Source: Quercus robur (taxonomy: Eukaryota; Streptophyta; Magnoliopsida; Fagales; Fagaceae). From it: a stretch of DNA of 64,000 nt. The DNA is taken from assembly GCF_932294415.1 (NCBI RefSeq), contig NC_065539.1, positions 48,937,501 to 49,001,500 of the forward strand. Reading direction: 5' to 3'. Both the position numbers and the translations under genes were made by a program. Positions 1 through 10,902 of this stretch are shown here, piece after piece (positions within the stretch are counted from its first letter, which is position 1; the number at the start of each line of letters is the position of its first letter). The notes beneath the pieces are model-generated. The model made no database searches, was not told the DNA's origin, and was given only the letters and a program-made list of their open reading frames with translations.

Positions 1-26
1 TTATTTTCCTGACGTTTTACGTTTTT

Positions 27-231
27 TTTTTTTTTTTTGATGCACGCGTTTCAATTTTTAGAAGATAAAGTGCATTGTTTATGTACTATTTACGGGACTC
101 ACAACCACTCTATTTAGAAAAAAAAAAAATTAAAAATAGGTTTCACGGTACTATTCACACATTTAAAAATTATTTTACTACAGTGTTTTTATTTTTTAGT
201 TTTCAGCAAAATAAATTGTATCCAAACGGAC
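27..231. mobile_element. MITE, copy 1 (agggtccgtttggat family), partial
   Basis: The right part ends in a motif reading GTATCCAAACGGACCCT, preceded by a TTTTCAGCAAAATAA block and by ATTTAAAAATTATTTTACTACAGTG. The same ordered blocks recur at about 40837-41056, which shows that this is a dispersed repeat. No coding capacity is seen. The left limit is uncertain because the element approaches the window edge and starts with poly-T. Confidence 0.5.
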
Positions 232-239
232 CCTAAGTG

Positions 240-434
240 TGCGTTTGGATTGAAATGAAAAATTAAAATTATTTTACTATTCAGCTTATTTTTACTACTA
301 TTTATGGCCTTACTACACTTTTTGACATTATTTATGAGCTACATTATACTATTTTAACTAATTTTTACCTTTAATTATAGTACTTTCAGCAATAGTTTTT
401 CAATTTCAGCAAAATAAGCTGTATCCAAACAAAC
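240..434. mobile_element. small hAT-like MITE, 195 bp
   Basis: The left end TGCGTTTGGATTG and the right end ATCCAAACAAAC are imperfect inverted repeats. The 8-bp sequence CCTAAGTG lies on both sides (232-239 and 435-442), as expected for a hAT-type target duplication. It is non-coding. It sits at the end of the neighbouring MITE, so the duplication could partly reflect shared end sequence. Confidence 0.55.
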
Positions 435-442
435 CCTAAGTG

Positions 443-861
443 TCACATCTGCATTGCGATGAATTTGCACAAAAGCATTAAACGCAATTCTAACCCTTTT
501 TTAATATTTTATTTATTTAAGGATTGCTTCTTTTTTTTCTTTTATTTTTTGGAGAAAATATTAAGGATTGCTTTATGACACATTCTGCTAATTTTTAATG
601 GCATTTAACAATGTAACACCCACGAAAAAAGAATTAACGAAAAGGATTGTCCAACCTTAAAAGATTATAGCTTGTGAACAAATAAACCCAAATGAGGAGG
701 GACGTTTTTTGCAATAATTAAGATGTGGAATTTGTATTAGGGTTAATTTTGATAGTCCAATGCTTAGAAGAAAAAGGTAGTCAAATAAAATGATATCAAA
801 AGGGAAATCTCAATTTAAAATACTATATAAGTATATATGGTATCCTAATTAATATGATAAC
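443..861. other. AT-rich intergenic DNA
   Basis: No gene, RNA or clear repeat is recognised. The sequence contains poly-T/A runs and no ORF with protein-like composition. Confidence 0.6.
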
Positions 862-866
862 TTCAC

Positions 867-1477
867 TGTGGGGTCCAGTAATCGGCGGGCCAGGCCCGTT
901 TGCTGAGGAAGGGTCCAAAGGCCCAAGCCTAAAAAGGTCATGGCCAGAGTTCAAGAATAGTGTGGCCCAATTGGCCCGGAGAAGCAGCCGAGGACAGTGC
1001 AGTCCTCGGCTGACCCAAGAAAAAGGGCAGAAAGGTAAAAGGGCGTGCTCAAAGGGGAAATCTAAAATATCTAAGAGAGGCTCCCTTTGCCACCATCCCC
1101 ATGCATATCTTTGCGCCTAACAGAGCCTTATCCATTAACTTTATCAACAACTCTCAATGACTTAGGTCTGAGACTGATGGGACAAGTATCAGTCTCAGAA
1201 GGGGTCGACCCTACACGTGGACGAAGGAAATTGAACGCATGCGAGTATAAAAGAAAAAATATGTAACCTAAAAGGGAGGCTCCTCCAGTCCCACTAAAAG
1301 GAAAAAGGGCTTTAGAGGCAGATATATTGGAACCATGCATAAATATCTTAACAAAAAAACACAGCCGGGTAAACATGGCTTAGCCTTTCGATCCCACTCT
1401 CTACAAATGATATTGTACGGGCCCATTTACGTGCGAACCCAACTCAACTGCGGTTTAACGCAAATCGTGTGCCTACA
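867..1477 (+). mobile_element. solo LTR (Gypsy type), 611 bp
   Basis: The segment begins TGTGGGGTCC and ends GTGCCTACA, giving TG...CA LTR ends. It is flanked by a perfect 5-bp target duplication TTCAC at 862-866 and 1478-1482. No internal retroelement sequence is attached, so recombination between two LTRs probably removed the rest. A TATA box (TATAAAAG, 1246-1253) and CCGAGGAC/GTCCTCGG palindromes near 990-1012 are present. The start resembles the minus-strand LTR start of the Gypsy element at 41455-54350 (TGTGGGGTC), so it probably belongs to a related lineage. The 88-residue and 82-residue ORFs inside are chance reading frames. Confidence 0.85.
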
Positions 1478-1482
1478 TTCAC

Positions 1483-2385
1483 AATTAGGTTGTTGAACTT
1501 TCTAAAAAAAATTGATTGATGAACTTTTCTTGTATTAGGATTGTAGGACAATTCTCATTCTAAACTATCAATTAATCTATTTGTTTGGAAATAGAGTAAG
1601 TTTATTTATAATAAAGATTTAATTTTCATGAATTTAAAAGTTTACATTGCTTTCTAAAAAATATAAATAAAAGGGTTTACATTTTACGTCATTATTTCAA
1701 ATTTTATCATGTTCCATAAAATATGATATAGAGAATATGTAATTTTTATCGTGGAGCAACTTTTGTTAATGTTGTACCCTTCAATATATTTATAATAGAT
1801 GTATTTTTTGACAACTCGACTGATGGATCATATTCTACCATTTTCAAAATATCAAAATAATAAGAGATTAATGATTTTCTCGTTTAGAAAAATGTTGAAA
1901 ATCAAGATTTGATATATTATATAGCAAACAGCATTTTGATCAATTTGTAAATTTGACATATATATTAAGAAAGAAGAGAGCATGTAATCGAACACCAAGA
2001 TTTGCAAAATAGCAATTCTCTTAAATAATGATTTATAAACAATTGCACTAAAAACACTCCTTAATAGAACCCTTTTTAATTATTAATTAATTCCGACATG
2101 CCAAGATTTTTATTTGTTGATTATATATATATATATATATATATTAATATGTATAGGGAGTAAAGTGCAACGAACCTTGTGAAGTTGTTTGGCTCACCAG
2201 AAAGCACCCAAACCCAACCCCAAAGGACTAATATATTTATTATATATGACTATTATTGGTCATCATACGGCTACCTCAACATGGTCCCCACCCACCCAAA
2301 AAATAATTTTAATTTCCATCGAAAAGATAGAAACACGACAACCAACCCTATCCTCCATCCCCAGATTTAACGACGTCAACCTCGT
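1483..2385. other. AT-rich intergenic DNA
   Basis: Long AT-rich stretch with an (AT)n microsatellite at about 2124-2145. Two overlapping short frames at 2179-2458 have low-complexity, unconserved-looking translations and are not called as genes. Confidence 0.6.
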
Positions 2386-4165
2386 AATTGGTGCCAGACA
2401 TCGACAGCTAAGCAAAACCCCAAATTACAAACAAAACACCAAACTAACACCGTCGTAACGGCAAACCAGGTCGCCCCACCAATATAATAACACACCATTT
2501 CTAAGAGCATCCACAGCAGATGTTGTAAAAAAAATGCTATTTTGCCACACCAAACACCTACTTTATTATTTTACCACATCATTTTACAATATCGCATTTA
2601 TCAGATGTTTTATCCTTCAATTTTATATATTAAAATAATATTTTCTACACATTAAAATAATATTTTATACACATTAAAATAATATATCTAACACAATAAA
2701 TAACAACCACAACACTACTGCCGTCGTCATCGCCGCCGCCGCCTCTGCCGCCGCAGCCACAATCTATTGCAAAACAAAAAACAGATCAACTCAAACCCAG
2801 AAAACACCCCGATCAACTCAAACCCAGAAAACACCCCGATCAACTCAAACCAAACCCATAGAAAACACTCCGATCAACTCAAACCCACTAGCACCGGCGA
2901 CCCACGATCAAGATCTCACCTCACCTCAACGTCGATGCCCACGATCGTGACGAACACACCGATCTCACCTCAACGTTGATGCCCACGTCGATTCCGATCG
3001 ATGATGACGATGACGATGCTCGGAGAGATCGGCGATGACGATGCAAAATGCAACCGGTGAGAGATCGGCGATGAAGGATCGGCGATGACGATTGGCGATG
3101 ATGGATCGGCGATGACAGACGTGAGAGAGAAGAGAATCGGTGAGAGAGAACAGAGGTGAGAGAGGAGAGAAAATAATAAACTGAAGAGAGAGGAGAGAGA
3201 GAAGGGAATAAAAAAATATTATTCAGTATACCATTTTTGTCCGTACAGTGGCAAATATAAAATGGTACTGTTCATATGTTGTAAAAATTATGGCATTTGG
3301 AATATCTGATAAAGATGATTTTTGGTGATTGGTGTGGTAAATGTGCCAAATATTTAGCATTTGGCACATTTACCACATCTAGTGTGGATGCTCTAAGAAA
3401 TATATGAACGCTTGAATTTTTGTTTGATGCTTTATGGTAATTCTGACGTGGCAGATAAAAATTCATAAAGAGAAAATAGTAACTTTATGTTAATCATATA
3501 TAATTTACCATATTAGATTTGTGGTAAAATAGTGTAAACAAAAAGTTGTGATTCTTGAACAACTATTGACAAGTTGTCATTGATATATATACAAGAAGTA
3601 ATAAAAACTTCTCCATTCAATTGTAATGAAAGATTTTATTTATCTCGAGTTCTCGACTCACATAAATAATGGCAAAATTTTTGTATGCATTGGACGCATG
3701 AAATATTGTTTATGAATAATGAGACTTGCTAAAGTATAATTGGACCTATTACTTATAAAAAAAAAAATTGGACCTATTACGATGACAACACGTGGCTAAA
3801 AGTAAAAACATATTATCATCTTAACAAGTTCAATAACACTAAACCACCAAACCAATGCCCTCCATCATAACAGTAAATTAGGTCGGCCAACCCCCGACAC
3901 ACATTCCATTTCTAAGATAATTAGAGAGAATATAGGAACACTGCTTCTTTTTTACCTAAAATTCTAACGTAGTAGATAGTGAGTGACAAAGAGAAAAATA
4001 GTAAATTTCTATAAAAGCGACAAGTAAAATTTATAATTTACCACATCAGAATTATTATCAAATTATTCTAAAAAAGGATGTGATTCTAGAGCAACTCAGA
4101 CAACTATTGACAAGTTGTCAATGATATGTAAACGAGTACTAATAAAAACTTATTCATACTCAACC
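2386..4165 (+). repeat. diverged direct duplication, left copy split by a Harbinger-type element
   Basis: The left copy is 2386-2504 plus 3397-3620; the right copy is about 3830-4160. Shared blocks in the same order are: CACACCATTTCTAA versus ACATTCCATTTCTAA, AAGAGAAAATAGTAA versus AAGAGAAAAATAGTAA, TAATTTACCA, GTGATTCT, CAACTATTGACAAGTTGTCA and a following AATAAAAACTT. Divergence is substantial, so the duplication is old. The element at 2505-3393 inserted into the left copy afterwards. Confidence 0.6.
2505..3393. mobile_element. PIF/Harbinger-type non-autonomous element, 889 bp
   Basis: The ends are GAGCATCCACAGCAGATG on the left and, on the right, the complement of GAGCATCCACACTAGATG. Both ends are bordered by TAA (2502-2504 and 3394-3396), the 3-bp target typical of Harbinger elements. 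The interior holds a GCC/GTC-rich run (about 2715-2760), a 27-bp tandem motif built on GATCAACTCAAACC (about 2785-2885) and GATGACGATG/GATCGGCGATGA repeats (about 3000-3115). No transposase is seen. Confidence 0.7.
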
Positions 4166-4233
4166 TAAGTTCGGGTAAGTAAAAACGTGTTATCATCGTA
4201 ACGGATTCAGTAGTATGAGATGGATTATTGCAT

Positions 4234-4254
4234 GAGAGAGAGAGAGAGAGAGAT
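4234..4254. repeat. (GA)n microsatellite
   Basis: Short GA repeat about 470 bases upstream of the gene at 4728. A poly-T run follows at 4321-4340. Confidence 0.8.
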
Positions 4255-4502
4255 TATTGTATAATTACTTTTTTTTTGGTTCAAAGCAAAAGAGAGAGAC
4301 CCAGTCTGGTCATCCACTTGTTTTTTTTTTTTTTTTTTTTGGGGGGTTGGTCATCAACTTGTTATGCAAGATCAAACGTGGCAGGCGAATACGCGTGGAT
4401 AGAACGAAGGTGGGTACGAAGCTTTCTCTTTCTATTTTTTTTTCCTATCTATCTCGCTCATACCCAACCCATAGTCCCACTTTTTTCTCACTTTCTCTCC
4501 TT

Positions 4503-4510
4503 TATATAAA
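4503..4510 (+). promoter_or_regulatory. probable TATA box of the 4728-5351 gene
   Basis: TATATAAA followed by GCCCTCCCC lies about 220 bases upstream of the start codon. A start site near 4535 would give a 5' leader of about 190 bases containing a long poly-A run (4587-4610). The placement is an inference from motif and spacing only. Confidence 0.5.
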
Positions 4511-4727
4511 GCCCTCCCCACCTACAAAACACTCATACCAAAAAACAGACCCATTTTCAGCAGAGCAGAAAAAAAACACCAACCAAAAAAAAAAAAAAAA
4601 AAAAAAAAAAGAATTATTCTTCCCCTAGATAAAACTACAGAGAAATTTTCATTTCTTTGTTCTTGTAAATCATCACTATTTTTCGCTCTCTTTTTTTGTA
4701 ATTTATAGAGAAAATTGATTTGAAGCT

Positions 4728-5351
4728 ATGGGTACGGAGATCTTGCGGCCGCAGGATTGTTTGATCGAACGGATTAGAGTTCCACAGCCGGCGGTTTTTT
4801 ATCGCCGGAGAAACTATGGAAACCCTAACTTTAACTATCCTAACACTAGATCTAGCCGGAAACCGGCGGTCCGGCAGGAGAAGCCGGAGAAGAAGAGGTA
4901 TGTCACCACTTTGGAGCCGTCGGTCTCGAAGAGGTCGAGCTCTGCGGACGATCTGAGAGTGGCGAAGTCCGGTCCGGCGATGGAGAAGGTGACGATTTTG
5001 AGAAGAGGCGAGTCGTTGGACTCGAAGATCAAGAGCGAGTCTAGGAAGGAAGGTGGTGGTGGTGGTGGTGTTGAAGGTTTGGTCGTGACGTCGACGGAGA
5101 GGCTAGGTCCGGCGCCGGAGATGGTGCCGAAGCAGATCCGGATTGTGGATCCTAGATCTCCGTCGCCTCCTACTCCACCTCCGATGATGAGAAAGTGCGA
5201 CATGTACGCCGGATCGGCGTTCGCGATGTCTCCGGCGCCGAGCTCGCTTCCGCTACCGTCGTTCTCGAAGAAAAAGCAAGTAGTTTCCGGCATCGTCGTC
5301 GACGACTCGGCCACCAGAGACCTGAGGCGTTTGCTTCGTCTCGATTTGTGA
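4728..5351 (+). CDS. intronless gene for a small disordered plant protein of unknown function
   Basis: The single exon encodes 207 residues, with the ATG after a clear leader and stop TGA. I do not recognise a characterised family, but the N-terminal block EILRPQDCLIERIRVP (residues 4-19) has the look of a conserved plant motif. The middle is basic and low complexity: Ser-rich around 67-75, Gly109-114, then a proline-directed cluster RSPSPPTPPP (143-152) that could be phosphorylated by MAP kinases or CDKs. The C-terminus ends RRLLRLDL. It contains LRLDL (203-207), which fits the EAR repressor pattern LxLxL and, with the preceding arginines, a MAP-kinase docking site. There is no signal peptide, membrane helix or catalytic motif. 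The coding sequence is much more GC-rich than its flanks, which supports a real gene. An overlapping 159-residue minus frame (4835-5314) is a shadow. Role: possibly a nuclear adaptor or kinase substrate, which is inference. Confidence 0.82.
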   Translation: MGTEILRPQDCLIERIRVPQPAVFYRRRNYGNPNFNYPNTRSSRKPAVRQEKPEKKRYVTTLEPSVSKRSSSADDLRVAKSGPAMEKVTILRRGESLDSKIKSESRKEGGGGGGVEGLVVTSTERLGPAPEMVPKQIRIVDPRSPSPPTPPPMMRKCDMYAGSAFAMSPAPSSLPLPSFSKKKQVVSGIVVDDSATRDLRRLLRLDL

Positions 5352-6790
5352 GGTCCATTTTCAAAAGCAAGTTTAACACAGAAAAAAAAACCGGGTTTTT
5401 GCGTCTTAAACCCGCTTTCAAAATTAGATCCGAGTCTGAACCGATCCGGATCCGAATCTGTTTCACCTTCTCTCTATCTCTATCTCTAGAACCGTCTCTT
5501 TGGTTTCGTCTCTTTTAAGTAAATCTCGAGCTTCAAGGTCAGAACAGTCCGTGATTTTTTTAAACGGAGGGTAGATCTGGAAATCGGGAAAATTATGTTG
5601 GCGAAGAAAAAAATTATTATTAGATTATGGGTGGTTTATTTGTAATATCTTGGGGTTGATTATGGGTAATTTAGGGTTGTTTATCTGGGAATATATAATT
5701 GAAGGAGAGGGGTTGATTTGTAATTTGGGAAAAAATAGTTTGGGGTTTGTTCTGCTCTGTTGTGAATTTGTGAGAGGGCTTTTGTGTACCCTATTGTATT
5801 GTAAAGTAAGATAAAACATTAGGGGAAAAATTTGGGTAAGGGTCTTAATATTTTTTTGGGTTTAATTTGTGTTAGGTGTTGTTTAGTTCAGTTGTGTACT
5901 TTTTTTTCTTGTTATTTGTTATGTTATAGCTTGTAAGTAAAGGGAGGTTGTTTATGTATTCCATTTTTTATACTAGATCTTCTAGAATGTTTTGTAATGG
6001 AGGAATCTGTTGTGTCTTTCTTAAGTTCTATTTCATGGTTGCAAGACTCTTGGTGATGATGGTTTAACTTTGAAGCTATCTTTAAAAGTCCGGACCAGCC
6101 AAAAATGACTTCAAAATTTCAATACCAAATAGGTGATCATGTTAAAAATGTGATGATGAAAATTATAGTCGGTTTGTGACTTTGTGCTTTGTGGTTGTGG
6201 CCTTGTGGGGTTGTTTATCAAAAGAAAAAAAAAGTGCTATGTGGGTTTTTTTTTAAAAAAAATAATAAAAATTAAATAATTGCATTTTGGGGCCCAAGGG
6301 AATATGCTTGGCATTTTTGTTTTCCAGATATTATTTTTGGGGAAAAAAAGGGGTTCAATGATTTTGTGTGATTGTGATTGTGTTTGTGCGGTGAGAAGGG
6401 GACTGGGGTCCACTGATTTCTTTCATCTAATTGTGTTGTCTCCACTATGCCGTGTGGTGCCCTCCGCACCTCAAGGGTCCCAAATGACAGCTAAGACTTT
6501 CTCGTCCATATTGATGGCCACCGACCTAAAATGTGTACGTACCACGTATATTGATTCTATTGGTTCAGACTTTATAGAGACATCCAAATTATTTCTGGTG
6601 TGGTCTTTATTTGATTTGATATATTTTTGTGTGTGTATATATATATATATTCTTTTCTATAGGAGGAGCTGGGGGCTGGGGCCTGTGAGGGTTAAATATT
6701 ATTTGATTCAATAATTCAGATTCAAATGAATTTTAAACAATTGAAGCTGGAACAATTTGAGCAAATTACTTCTGATTAATAAAAATTTCT
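5352..6790. other. 3' flank and intergenic DNA downstream of the 4728 gene
   Basis: The first few hundred bases are T/G-rich in the manner of a plant 3' UTR and terminator, with several AATAAA-like and TTGTAA motifs but no single decisive site. Beyond about 6000 nothing gene-like is seen. The frame at 6280-6714 has no recognisable protein features and runs through an (AT)n stretch. Confidence 0.5.
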
Positions 6791-6994
6791 TCAACCAATT
6801 TAATAATGCTCAACTAGTTTTTTAGTTTTTGTTTGGGAAAAAAAAAAAACCCACTTGATTTGTTATCTGAGTGTTTCTACGAAATGGGGAAAATTCAACC
6901 AATTTAATAATGCTCAACTAGTTTTTTAGTTTTTTTTTGGGAAAAAAAAAAAACCCACTTGATTTGTTATCTGTGTTTCTACGAAATGGGGAAA
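6791..6994. repeat. tandem duplication, 2 x about 104 bp
   Basis: A unit starting TCAACCAATTTAATAATGCT at 6791 is repeated at 6895, including its poly-A run and the CCCACTTGATTTGTTATCTG block. The two copies differ by only a few bases, so the duplication is recent. Confidence 0.85.
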
Positions 6995-8313
6995 CATGTT
7001 GGGATGTTCTTTGTCAAGGAAAAAAAAAAAAAATCTTGAGTGGTCTATTATTATGTTCATATGAACTCATCTATAGCCAATTTGAAAGATAGAAGCAGGG
7101 ACAAATTTTCCACCAGATGTGTGGACAAGACTTCAAACCCAGCTCATAGATGCAATAGCTTTAAATCAGGTTCAAGGGTCGGAATTTTGTGATTTTGGGG
7201 CTCATTGATTCTTACATGTGAAAAGACAGGAGTTTGGATACAAACTTGGGTTACGAACTAACAATAAGAAATTGACATGTCTTAGTAAGTAGACGTATCA
7301 CGTATGTCATCTTAGTATCGTTGATTGTTAGCTAAAATTACTGTAAGTTTGTAGCTAAACTTTGTCTCATCGCAATATATTTCTATTATATGCTTCTCTA
7401 AAAAAAAAAGTGTTGGGTTATATATGATAGGGTTTGGTTTCTTTGTTACTTTTTTAACTGGACATTTTTTGTAGTTTTAAATATACAATAACAAGTAGTA
7501 GTGAATTTTAATCTCTACATTTTATTTAGTTAGTGGGTGATGTAACAATTTCTCATTAAAATAAAATGAGATGTTAGATAAAAAAGTATTGGAGATAAGT
7601 CAAACCCTATATGATATAGACCTAATCTCATTCAAAGATTCTTAATGACAAATTAATCCTTGTCTTTTATGGCAAGATTGTTAATCATTTTCTACAATAG
7701 CGTGTCTTATGTTATCTTTGAATGAATTTTTCTAGGAAGAGTTGAACAAAGGGTCTTGACTCTTGAGCAAGATGTTACTATGTTAGGTGAGATGGCCCTT
7801 TCAGATGTGTTACGAAGACTATTTTTTAGCTTGTTGAAAACTTGAAAAGTCTAAATTAATAACCCGACGTGTACAAATAATCCGAACCCAAGATTGGAGG
7901 GTTGAAAATCACTATTTGCAAACTTGAAAAGTCAAATTATCAGTTTGCTTGATTTATTTTTATTTATTTTTAGAACAAACTATACTAATAAAAAATCAGT
8001 AATAGGAAACTAACAACTCAGCTAAGTACATAATAATCAAAGGACTAAAAGTTTTGGGGCAAGATTTAAATTCACAGCTAAGTTAACAACAAAGATGCAA
8101 AATTTAAACGGGAGAGGACTATCCCTTAAAAGTAAAGTAACTCATCAATTTTTCTGTAAGTCTATAAATACAATTTTAGATATGAATGAAATGCATCAAA
8201 CTAGAAGTAAAAGAAGGCTAGTGTAATAACTAGCCTCTTGAGCATAGGCTTCTCTATTTTTTTGACAAAAGTTAATAATTTGCGTCCATTATAAGTTGGA
8301 ATTATTACACTAT
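6995..8313. other. AT-rich intergenic DNA
   Basis: No coding frame, RNA gene or transposon end could be supported here. Confidence 0.5.
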
Positions 8314-8512
8314 ATGTGAGTTGTGTAATCAAATAGGGATAATGTCCTAATTTTTAGCAACATTCTTTGGTATTTATGTGAGTTGTGTAATCAAACGGGG
8401 ATAATGTCCTAATTTTTAGCAACATCCTCTAGCACCTATGTGAATGAGTTGTGTAATCAAATAGGAATAATGTCCTAATTTTTAGCAACTTCCTCTAGCA
8501 TATATGTGCAAG
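8314..8512. repeat. tandem repeat, about 3 x 62-66 bp
   Basis: Units start ATGTGAG/ATGTGAATGAG at 8314, 8376 and 8438 and contain TTGTGTAATCAAA and ATAATGTCCTAATTTTTAGC. Further single copies of the core lie at about 8606-8670 and 9181-9225, on either side of the MITE at 8710-9180. The MITE therefore landed in a larger repeat field. Confidence 0.75.
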
Positions 8513-8709
8513 TACACTTTAGTGAGAGTTAATTTGAATTCCAAATAAAAGTGGTAATTCATACGAAGAAATACCTAAAATTTAGGAGCTTGTGGGTTTT
8601 ATTTAACAAATTAATTAGATAGGGATAATGTCCTAAATTTTAGCAACTTCCTCTAGTATCTATTTGCAAGTTAAGTTTCACTGAGAAAAAAAAAATGCCT
8701 AAAATTTAA

Positions 8710-9180
8710 GGGTATGTTTGGTACACTAAATGTAAATTACAACAGGAATGATAATTTTTATTTATTATAATGGAATAACTAAACCAATTCATTAGTTTGG
8801 TTGTAAGTTGTAACATTAGAATAAAACTTACGATCTATTTTAGGAAATATCTCATTCATACAATTATATTTTCTAGAAAATAATAAATTTTAAATTTTAG
8901 AGAGATGAGTTATTTTTTGGTGATTTTTTATTTCCATAATTGTTGGGTGGATATGGAAAGTTTATTTATTTGGAAATATATTAATATTAGAAATTATTAC
9001 ATCTATTAAAGAATAGCTATTATAACCCTTTTAGAGATGAATAATTATTCTTCATTTTAAAGAATAGCTATTCATAAGGAATGACTATTCCTGTAATAAA
9101 AATATAACCAAACTATTGAATAGCTAAATCATAGGAATAACTGTTACATTGTAGTGTTTATTACAGTCTACAAACGTGCC
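8710..9180. mobile_element. Tourist-like (PIF/Harbinger) MITE, 471 bp
   Basis: The left end GGGTATGTTTGGTACAC and the complement of the right end, GGCACGTTTGTAGACTG, are imperfect terminal inverted repeats. TTAA borders both ends (8706-8709 and 9181-9184), which includes the TAA/TTA target expected for this group. The interior is AT-rich and non-coding. Confidence 0.65.
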
Positions 9181-9225
9181 TTAACAAATTAATCAAATAA
9201 AGATAATGTCCTAATTTTTAGCAAC

Positions 9226-10332
9226 TTTAAAATCCACATCTTGAAAGCCAGCTTAAAGTATGCAACTTGAAATCCACGGTTTAGAAGCCCCTATAGTAGT
9301 ATAGATAAAACACCTACTCAGTTGGGGTCAATTTTTTATTTTTTATTGTTTATTGTTTATTTTATTTTAGATCTAGCAAGAAAAACCCAACAGAAAAAAC
9401 AAAAGCACCTTAAACAGATGAACACAGGAAATAAGTAGGCTGATTGAACGTGAATGAGCCCATGATGAGCCATCACACTCTTGGTCTATATGGAAGACCA
9501 AAATAGGGCCTCAGACCCAAACCAAAACTTGTTGAAATATTTGAATACATTCAATGATTTGGAGTCAAAAAACTGGTCAACATACCAGAAGTGGGCCATT
9601 TGTGCTTGGGCTTCCTTCTGTGCCCAAAAATAAATATAACCATAATAACCCAAGTAAAAACAATAAAGAAAATACGCAGAGAGAGATTCTCTTTCATTAA
9701 TTGTATGGTCTTCTGCTCTATAGCTTCCAAACCAACGGTATCACAAGCAATTCCCAATTCAATCAGGTATTATCCAAAACTGACCAGCAAAAACCCACTA
9801 AGAAAATCCTTTTCTCCACGAAAATATCTTTCTCTGAATGGTCGTTTAGGTTATTGTATTCATAAAGTGATTTCCAAAATCACATGTAAATCTTTGCTGA
9901 AATACACACCTTTTAATTTACACCAAATGTTGCCAAACCTTGCTCATTTCACCCGGCTTGTAATACTCTACGGAGGAAGCTAAAATTGGTGGCTCAAAAA
10001 TTTATAAATGAGCATAATGATACAAAAATTGAGGCATATGTAAAATTATTTCGTAGTAACTCTCATGATGTACATACGTAGAATACCTTTAAAGTTAAAA
10101 GGAAAAATTTATAAGTTTGGGATTCGACCAACTATGCTTTATGGTATTGCATGCATGTTATGCTGTTAAGTAAGAAGCAACTTATTTATAAAATAAATAT
10201 AGCTGAATTGAGAATATTAAAATAGATAGGTAAAAATGCTAGAAAATATAGGATTTAAAATGTAAAAAATTCACTTAAAGATAATGATAACTCCTATTTA
10301 TGAAAAAAAATGAAGGAAAGTCACCTAAGATC
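9226..10332. other. AT-rich intergenic DNA
   Basis: Nothing supportable was found. The frames at 9551-9983 overlap each other on opposite strands and have no recognised domain. Confidence 0.5.
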
Positions 10333-10902
10333 ATGGACGGAGGGAGACTTTGACCATGGAGGCCAATGACCCCTCCTAATTTTTTTGTAAAAAAATATTA
10401 GCATATATATAGGTATAAATTTTAGCAATTTTGTTCTATAAAATTACACTTTGCTTCCCTTAAAAATAACATTATTTCTTTTCAAAATAATACTATACCT
10501 ACAAACTTTTTTACAACATTTTTACAAACTATTGAGATAGTAAATTCTTATAGGTTTGCATCTGCACTCATTTGTAACTCTAGCATTTTCTTCATTTTAA
10601 AGGGCATGAAAAATTTATAAACCTAAAATCTGAAACAAAATATACAAGCAAAAAAAAAAAAAAAAAATAGCCCAACAACAAAATTACCAATAATAGCTTA
10701 AAAACAATTTAAAAAAATTTAAAACAAAATTATTTTGTCCTTACCCGATAACAAACGCACAAATAAAAAACAAAAATAAATAAATAATTAATTAAAAAAA
10801 AACTTTTATCAGTTAAGCAGTAGAGCTAGAGGCTGGAGTAGCTGCACACAATTAGTAGTAAAGCCATCCCCCTAACTTCAAGTTCTAGCTCCGTCCTTAC
10901 CT
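10333..10902. mobile_element. possible non-autonomous element with GGACGGAG ends
   Basis: Left ATGGACGGAGGGAGACTTTG faces right CAAGTTCTAGCTCCGTCC, whose complement is GGACGGAGCTAGAACTTG. The pair is a weak inverted repeat. No clean target duplication could be fixed and the interior is AT-rich without coding capacity, so this is tentative. Confidence 0.35.

Noticed and set aside
1128..1376. 82-residue minus ORF in the solo LTR
   Set aside because: It lies within LTR regulatory sequence over the TATA box and has no domain.
2179..2979. Short plus-strand ORFs with Asn/Pro/Thr-rich translation
   Set aside because: The 2767-2979 frame is a read-through of 27-bp tandem repeats in a Harbinger-type element; the others are AT-rich chance frames.
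4728..5351. The 207-residue gene as a retrocopy
   Set aside because: It is intronless and near a poly-A run, but the poly-A is in the 5' leader rather than after the stop, a TATA box is in place, and no target duplication was seen.
4835..5466. Minus-strand frames of 159 and 98 residues opposite the 4728 gene
   Set aside because: Both are shadows of the GC-rich sense coding sequence, with no start context or domain.
6280..6714. 144-residue ORF as a gene
   Set aside because: The translation ends in microsatellite-derived Ile/Tyr repeats, has no recognised motif, and the minus strand is open over part of it as well.
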